From a virus: DNA of 32,430 nucleotides. Where the stretch lies: positions 1 through 32,430 of the IMG/VR virus record IMGVR_UViG_3300036830_000151. One strand, 5' to 3'. This document shows, one piece after another, positions 28,782 through 32,430 of the stretch. Numbering within the stretch: the first letter of the stretch is position 1; each line of letters begins with the position of its first letter. A program made the translations under genes and the position numbers. Below the pieces are notes generated by a model. That model ran no database searches. It was given only the letters and a program-made list of their open reading frames with translations, and was not told where the DNA came from.

Positions 28782-29087
28782 TTATGAGCCGGACTTCGCC
28801 TTCGGTTTTCCCGGCTCTTCGTCGTCTTCCGCTTTTGCCTTTGGCTTTGGAGCGGAGCTTATCCTGCGCGGCTGCGGATCATCGTTCCGCGGCGAATGCA
28901 CCGTCAGTCCGAGCTTGTTTTCTTTGTCAGCTTCGTCGGCGCTGTCTTCGTGATATTCGGCGGAGCCCTCGCCCACCAGTTGCTGCGCGAGGTGAGTCGG
29001 ACACTCGTACACTTCGCCCGCTTCGGAATGCTTTCCCGCCAGAATGATCGATCGCATCAGCCGAATCTTTCGAGTTGCGTGTGCCAT
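28782..29087 (-). CDS. small head-completion or decoration-type protein
   Basis: This 101-aa protein has AGGAAAGG before the ATG. It starts MAHATRKIRLMRSIILAGKH, then VYECPTHLAQQLVGEGSAEY, and becomes an acidic/basic low-complexity tail (KAKAEDDEEPGKPKAKSGS). The first half resembles small head-completion proteins with an 'IRLMRSIILxG...A.VYECP..LA..LVgeG' pattern that I recall next to HK97-type capsid genes. It follows the capsid gene after a terminator, as expected. The charged tail may interact with DNA or capsid interior. Confidence 0.65.
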   Translation of the reverse strand: MAHATRKIRLMRSIILAGKHSEAGEVYECPTHLAQQLVGEGSAEYHEDSADEADKENKLGLTVHSPRNDDPQPRRISSAPKPKAKAEDDEEPGKPKAKSGS

Positions 29088-29138
29088 GGTCGAACCTTTC
29101 CTGCGGCTGCGTGCCGCAAAATAATCTGCTCATTCCTT

Positions 29139-29180
29139 AAAAAACCGCGCGGGCCGAGGAGGAGGGCTCCCAGCCCGCGC
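29139..29180 (-). terminator. Rho-independent terminator after the capsid gene
   Basis: On the minus strand GCGCGGGC (29180-29173) pairs with GCCCGCGC (29154-29147), eight perfect GC pairs with an 18-base loop, followed after GG by six Ts (29144-29139). It lies between the capsid gene and the neck genes and reads in the operon's direction. A partial terminator here would lower expression of neck and tail genes relative to capsid. Confidence 0.8.
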
Positions 29181-29199
29181 CCTGCCAGGGTGGGAGAGA

Positions 29200-31476
29200 T
29201 TAGGCGATGACGGCCGTATTGATTACGAACGCCACGGGATAGCGGAGGACCACATCGACCAGCATGAAGGTGGTCAATTCGATCATCCCCTGCTTCTTCA
29301 GGCGGTAGGGATCGACGATGAATTCGAAGCCGCTGCCCCACATGTTGATGAGCATCGTATCGAATACGCCCAGGATCAGCGTCGAGAGAGCCGTCCCGCT
29401 GCCCTTGGTGCCGTTCGAAGCCACCTGGTTGCTGGAGCGCGCCTCTTTACCGTCGATCGTGTTGTCGTCCGCCCAGATCGGCAGCCCGATGGTGTTGCCC
29501 AAGCGCGCGGTCGTCTTCCCCGAGGATTTCAGGGCCGGCGTAGTGAGCCACGCGGGATCGCCGAGCTGATCGGCGTTCGCAGTTTCGAGCAGCTTTTCCA
29601 TGGCGATGTAGTCCGCCCAGACCATCGCTCCGCCATTGCCGGCATCGGCCGCGTCGACGTAGCTCTGCACGCCGCTGGTGGCCACGATTCCCGTCGGCTG
29701 GTTCGATCCGCCGCCCTTGATGGCGACGCTATCGACGGCCAGCGCGAGATCGCGTGCCAGATCTTCGCGGACGAGAGTATCCACGTCGATCACAGCCTGC
29801 GCGAGCAATTGCCGCGAATAGCTCGAGGAAGACTGATACGTCTTCGGCGAGCTGGTGACGGACCCGAGAGTCAGGTTCGAATCGCCGACATCGCTGCCGG
29901 GATTCTCGGTGACCCACGAGCCGGTAGCGCGGCCCGTCTGCTTCGGGAAGCTCACGTTGTCGCGGAGTCCCGCGATCGTGCGCGCACCCAGCTCCTTCAC
30001 CCGCATGCGGTTGTAGAGGAACTGGATGAATTCGCCAGGCTCGGTGAAGACCAGCGTCTGGCCGACGGTCGAACCGCCGGTATACAGGCCGGCGCGCTTG
30101 CCGGGAACCACCACTTCACGCTTCGGCGGCACGAGCTGCGGGAACTTCGCCGCCATCTCGGGCGTGATGCTGTTGCGGATGGACCAGGGCATGAAGACTC
30201 CGCCTTCGTGCACTGCGTGCCCGGCCCTCCGAGCGCGCTTCCGGAGCTCGTCGGAGATTTCCATCTCCATGCAGTTTTCCTCGCCGTTTCCGTCGTGCCG
30301 ATTTGCCGACGTGAGGATCAGCCGCGCCAGATTGTATTGGCTGTTCTCGCGATCGGTAAGATCGAAGCGCTCGGTGCGCTCTTCGGCGGCCGGCTGCGCA
30401 AGCGCCTTGGCGCCGCGCTTTGCCACTTCGGCCAAGATTTCGCGAGAAGCCTGGTCGACCGTCTTCCCTTCCTCGACCATCTTCACGGTTACTTCGTGAT
30501 CGATCCCATGCGCTTTGCCGAGCCGAAAGATTTCGGCGGCGGCCGCGCGGGATTGTTCCGCTGTAATTGTTACGGGTTCCACGGTGACCTTCCTTTGTGT
30601 TGCGTCTGCCGGTGCCGCCGGCGCGGTTTGAGTCGGGGCGGCCGCGGCCGCTTCCGGAATATTTCGAACTTCTGGAGTTGAAGAACTTTCGCTGCGAGTG
30701 ACAGTTACGGAAAATAGGCGATCGCCTTCTTGCGCGCGGCCCACGCCCACGGTGGGATCGGCAGGCACGCTCACGGAGCTGGCTTCCATGGGCGTCCACC
30801 GCGAGGCGCGATAGGTATCGCCCTTTTCCTTCGATGATTCCTCGAGCTTGTATTCGTTTACCGCATAGCCCACGGAGATGAATTTGCGGATCTTGTCCCG
30901 CATATCGCGCTTCACGGCCTGCGCCGGCGCGTTGCTGCTGAAGCGCACCACCCCGCGCAGCTTTTTATCGCTAACGCGCAGGCCTTCGACGATGCCCACA
31001 ATGGCCCGCATATCGTGCGAATCGAGGAAGCTCAGGCCCAGCTTCGCGCGCGATAGATCAACAGAGTCGGGCGAATGATCGAGGATCTCGCGGCCGAACC
31101 AGCGCTCCACCGGATATTCCGAGCTGATGGTGATCGCGAAGGTGTTGCGGCCCTTTTTCTTCTTTTTCTTTTTATCCCCGGCTTTCCCCTCGGCCTCGAG
31201 CTCTTGTTTGTCGTCGTCATTGCCGCGGGGCTTGTCCGGATCGTCCAGTGGCTCGTCGGCGCCGAGATCGTCGTCACCCTCTGCGCCATCGCTGTCGTCG
31301 ACGTCGTGGATCTCGTCCGGTTCGAGCGGATCGCAATCGCGCTTCCCTGCTGCGCGCACGATGCGCACCGGCTTCATTTCTTCGATTTCGAAATTGCGGG
31401 CCAGTAAAGGCAGTTGGTTTTCGCCGGCGGCGAGCGGCTTGCGCTCTTCGGCCGCTGCTGGATTTTCGATTTTCAC
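29200..31476 (-). CDS. fused prohead protease and HK97-fold major capsid protein
   Basis: The product is 758 aa from a GTG with GGAG upstream. N-terminal protease (about 110-260): FLDSHDMRAIVGIVEGLRVS carries the catalytic His (His154), and TPMEASSVSVPADP the Ser region (Ser233-236), the U35/HK97 prohead protease layout. The capsid part (about 390-758) includes TGRATGSWVTENPGSD, DLARDLALAVDSVAIKGGGS and the C-terminal ELTTFMLVDVVLRYPVAFVI. An acidic run (residues about 55-95) followed by DKKKKKKKG lies before the protease. In several phages protease and capsid are separate; here one chain probably self-cleaves during maturation. A scaffold-like middle (about 270-390, Ala/Pro/Glu-rich) lies between them. 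Confidence 0.9.
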   Translation of the reverse strand: MKIENPAAAEERKPLAAGENQLPLLARNFEIEEMKPVRIVRAAGKRDCDPLEPDEIHDVDDSDGAEGDDDLGADEPLDDPDKPRGNDDDKQELEAEGKAGDKKKKKKKGRNTFAITISSEYPVERWFGREILDHSPDSVDLSRAKLGLSFLDSHDMRAIVGIVEGLRVSDKKLRGVVRFSSNAPAQAVKRDMRDKIRKFISVGYAVNEYKLEESSKEKGDTYRASRWTPMEASSVSVPADPTVGVGRAQEGDRLFSVTVTRSESSSTPEVRNIPEAAAAAPTQTAPAAPADATQRKVTVEPVTITAEQSRAAAAEIFRLGKAHGIDHEVTVKMVEEGKTVDQASREILAEVAKRGAKALAQPAAEERTERFDLTDRENSQYNLARLILTSANRHDGNGEENCMEMEISDELRKRARRAGHAVHEGGVFMPWSIRNSITPEMAAKFPQLVPPKREVVVPGKRAGLYTGGSTVGQTLVFTEPGEFIQFLYNRMRVKELGARTIAGLRDNVSFPKQTGRATGSWVTENPGSDVGDSNLTLGSVTSSPKTYQSSSSYSRQLLAQAVIDVDTLVREDLARDLALAVDSVAIKGGGSNQPTGIVATSGVQSYVDAADAGNGGAMVWADYIAMEKLLETANADQLGDPAWLTTPALKSSGKTTARLGNTIGLPIWADDNTIDGKEARSSNQVASNGTKGSGTALSTLILGVFDTMLINMWGSGFEFIVDPYRLKKQGMIELTTFMLVDVVLRYPVAFVINTAVIA

Positions 31477-32430
31477 TTTCGCGCTCCGAGTACCGCGAGT
31501 TTTCGGCCGCCCTTGGCTTCCACTGTGGCGTCGGGATTGGCCGGCTCTTCATCCGAGGGCGTCTCCGTTTCCTTCGGTCCCTTGTCGACCGTGGGCGCCT
31601 TCGCTTCGATCGTGAATTCCAGGCCGAGCTTTTCGGCCAGTTCCTTTTCGCGCTTGATCTGCTCGAATACTTCCTCCACGTCGCCGCCCTCTTCGCCGAT
31701 GATCTTGTCGCGCGTCTTCAGGCCGGCGCCGATACCCAGGATCGAGGCCTGCACGTCTTTGAGCGGATCCACCCAGGGCCAGCCGCGGCCTTCCCACTTC
31801 CCTTCCAGGAAGCGCGAGGGGTCGCGCGAATCGAGTTTCAGTTCCCCGGAAAGCAGGGCCATCGAGAGCCAGCTTTTGAAAACCGGCTCGAGGAAGTTTT
31901 CCTTCATGAAGCTTTGGCACATCTTCCACTGGTCGCGCTCGATCAGCAGGCCGGACCGCATCGAGCTGTAGTTCACGCCCTCGAGGTCGGCCGCCAGCGC
32001 GTTGTAGGAGACGCCGAGGCCTCCGGCAATGAAGCGCACCGCGGCCTTGATGAACATCGGGAAAGCGTTGGCGGGGTGTTCAGGATTCCACTCTTTGAAG
32101 GTGAGTCCTGGCGGGAGCTCCTCGATCACTCCGGGATTGGCTTCCATCCGGCGTGGCGCTCCATTCGACGTTTCGTCTTCATTCGGCGCTTCATAGGCCG
32201 AAGCCTCGGTGTGCTCGAGGAAACCGATCTTCGCGGCGCTCACCCGCGCAGCCACCAGCTCCGCTTCCATGTAGCCGCCCACCATGCGCATTTCAAGCAT
32301 CACCGGAGTGAACCACGGAATGCCGCGGGTCTGCTGCACGCGCAGCGGATCGTAAAGGTGCAGGATGTATTCGGCGCGAATGCGCTCGCGCAGCAGGGAC
32401 CCGCCCAGATCGGAGGGATGCGCGGGATTC
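31473..32430 (-). CDS. portal protein, C-terminal part (N-terminus beyond window)
   Basis: The frame is open through the right edge; the visible 318 codons lack the N-terminus. LHLYDPLRVQQTRGIPWFTP is the lambda-family portal signature (R.x.QxRG.P), and the FIAGGLGVSYNALAADLEGV, then YSSMRSGLLIERDQWKMCQS segment is the classic portal stem/crown region. A charged C-terminal tail (KREKELAEKLGLEFTIEAKA) follows. The dodecameric portal is the DNA entry and exit gate of the head. Terminase genes should follow to the right. The stop overlaps the protease-capsid start (GTGA). Confidence 0.95.
   Translation of the reverse strand, partial: NPAHPSDLGGSLLRERIRAEYILHLYDPLRVQQTRGIPWFTPVMLEMRMVGGYMEAELVAARVSAAKIGFLEHTEASAYEAPNEDETSNGAPRRMEANPGVIEELPPGLTFKEWNPEHPANAFPMFIKAAVRFIAGGLGVSYNALAADLEGVNYSSMRSGLLIERDQWKMCQSFMKENFLEPVFKSWLSMALLSGELKLDSRDPSRFLEGKWEGRGWPWVDPLKDVQASILGIGAGLKTRDKIIGEEGGDVEEVFEQIKREKELAEKLGLEFTIEAKAPTVDKGPKETETPSDEEPANPDATVEAKGGRKLAVLGARK

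Noticed and set aside
1-32430. CRISPR array or other long direct-repeat array
   Set aside because: No regularly spaced repeat units were seen; the only tandem array is the CGGT microsatellite.

Overview
The window is GC-rich and gene-dense. It reads as most of the genome of a temperate, long-tailed (siphovirus-like) phage, or a prophage of one. Nearly all genes lie on the minus strand in tightly packed runs with 1-4 base ATGA, GTGA or TGATG stop/start overlaps. The host cannot be named from the sequence. The IPT/TIG, choice-of-anchor and fibronectin-type secreted-protein style at 17582-19591 and the high GC would fit an Acidobacteriota-like soil bacterium, but that is only a guess.

Layout from left to right. 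(1) 1-3923, minus strand: an early operon of very small genes. It has a ribbon-helix-helix regulator, a MerR/excisionase-like HTH protein, several tiny Cys-rich zinc-binding proteins, a gene carrying a (CGGT)9 tetranucleotide repeat, and a winged-helix, replication-initiator-like protein. A promoter with a palindromic operator (3931-3959) sits directly in front of the regulator gene, whose mRNA appears leaderless. (2) 4004-5519, plus strand: a small RHH-like protein and a full-length tyrosine integrase. The integrase stop codon lies inside a 42-bp piece identical in form to the 5' half of a CAU-anticodon tRNA (5510-5551), the probable attachment-site core. (3) 5685-7483, plus strand: a separate cargo operon with its own near-consensus promoter. 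It encodes a 42-aa basic Gly/Lys-rich protein, a sterol-desaturase/fatty-acid-hydroxylase family membrane enzyme, a three-helix membrane protein resembling the Imm superinfection-immunity family fused to a zinc ribbon, and a 70-aa protein. (4) 7480-8412, minus strand: a catalytic-domain-only tyrosine recombinase with an Arg-to-Lys change in its HxxR box, and a small basic protein. (5) 8473-10745: the lysis and end-of-late-operon genes, with a holin-like protein, a GH19-type endolysin and membrane accessory proteins.

(6) 10763-24489, minus strand: tail genes. The tip module runs DUF2460-like, DUF2163-like, NlpC/P60, large hub, the order known from gene transfer agents and related siphophages. 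A 669-aa signal-peptide protein is inserted between the first two. Upstream are the tape measure and a tail-assembly chaperone with a canonical T TTT TTC slippery heptamer for a -1 frameshift. (7) 24606-32430: tail tube, tail terminator, two fibre-like proteins with N-terminal hydrophobic anchors, a neck/stopper-like protein, a fused prohead protease-major capsid protein followed by a Rho-independent terminator, and the C-terminal part of the portal, which runs off the right edge. Terminase and the replication genes proper must lie outside the window.

Phage genes continue on both sides of the tRNA-derived core, and the core is not joined to a tRNA 3' half. The sequence therefore looks like the unintegrated (attP) arrangement, or a phage contig, rather than a clean prophage/chromosome junction. 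The items most worth follow-up are the membrane-modifying/immunity cargo operon beside attP, the 5'-half tRNA core, the repeat-bearing regulatory gene, and the exported or membrane-anchored Ig/fibre proteins embedded in the virion operon.
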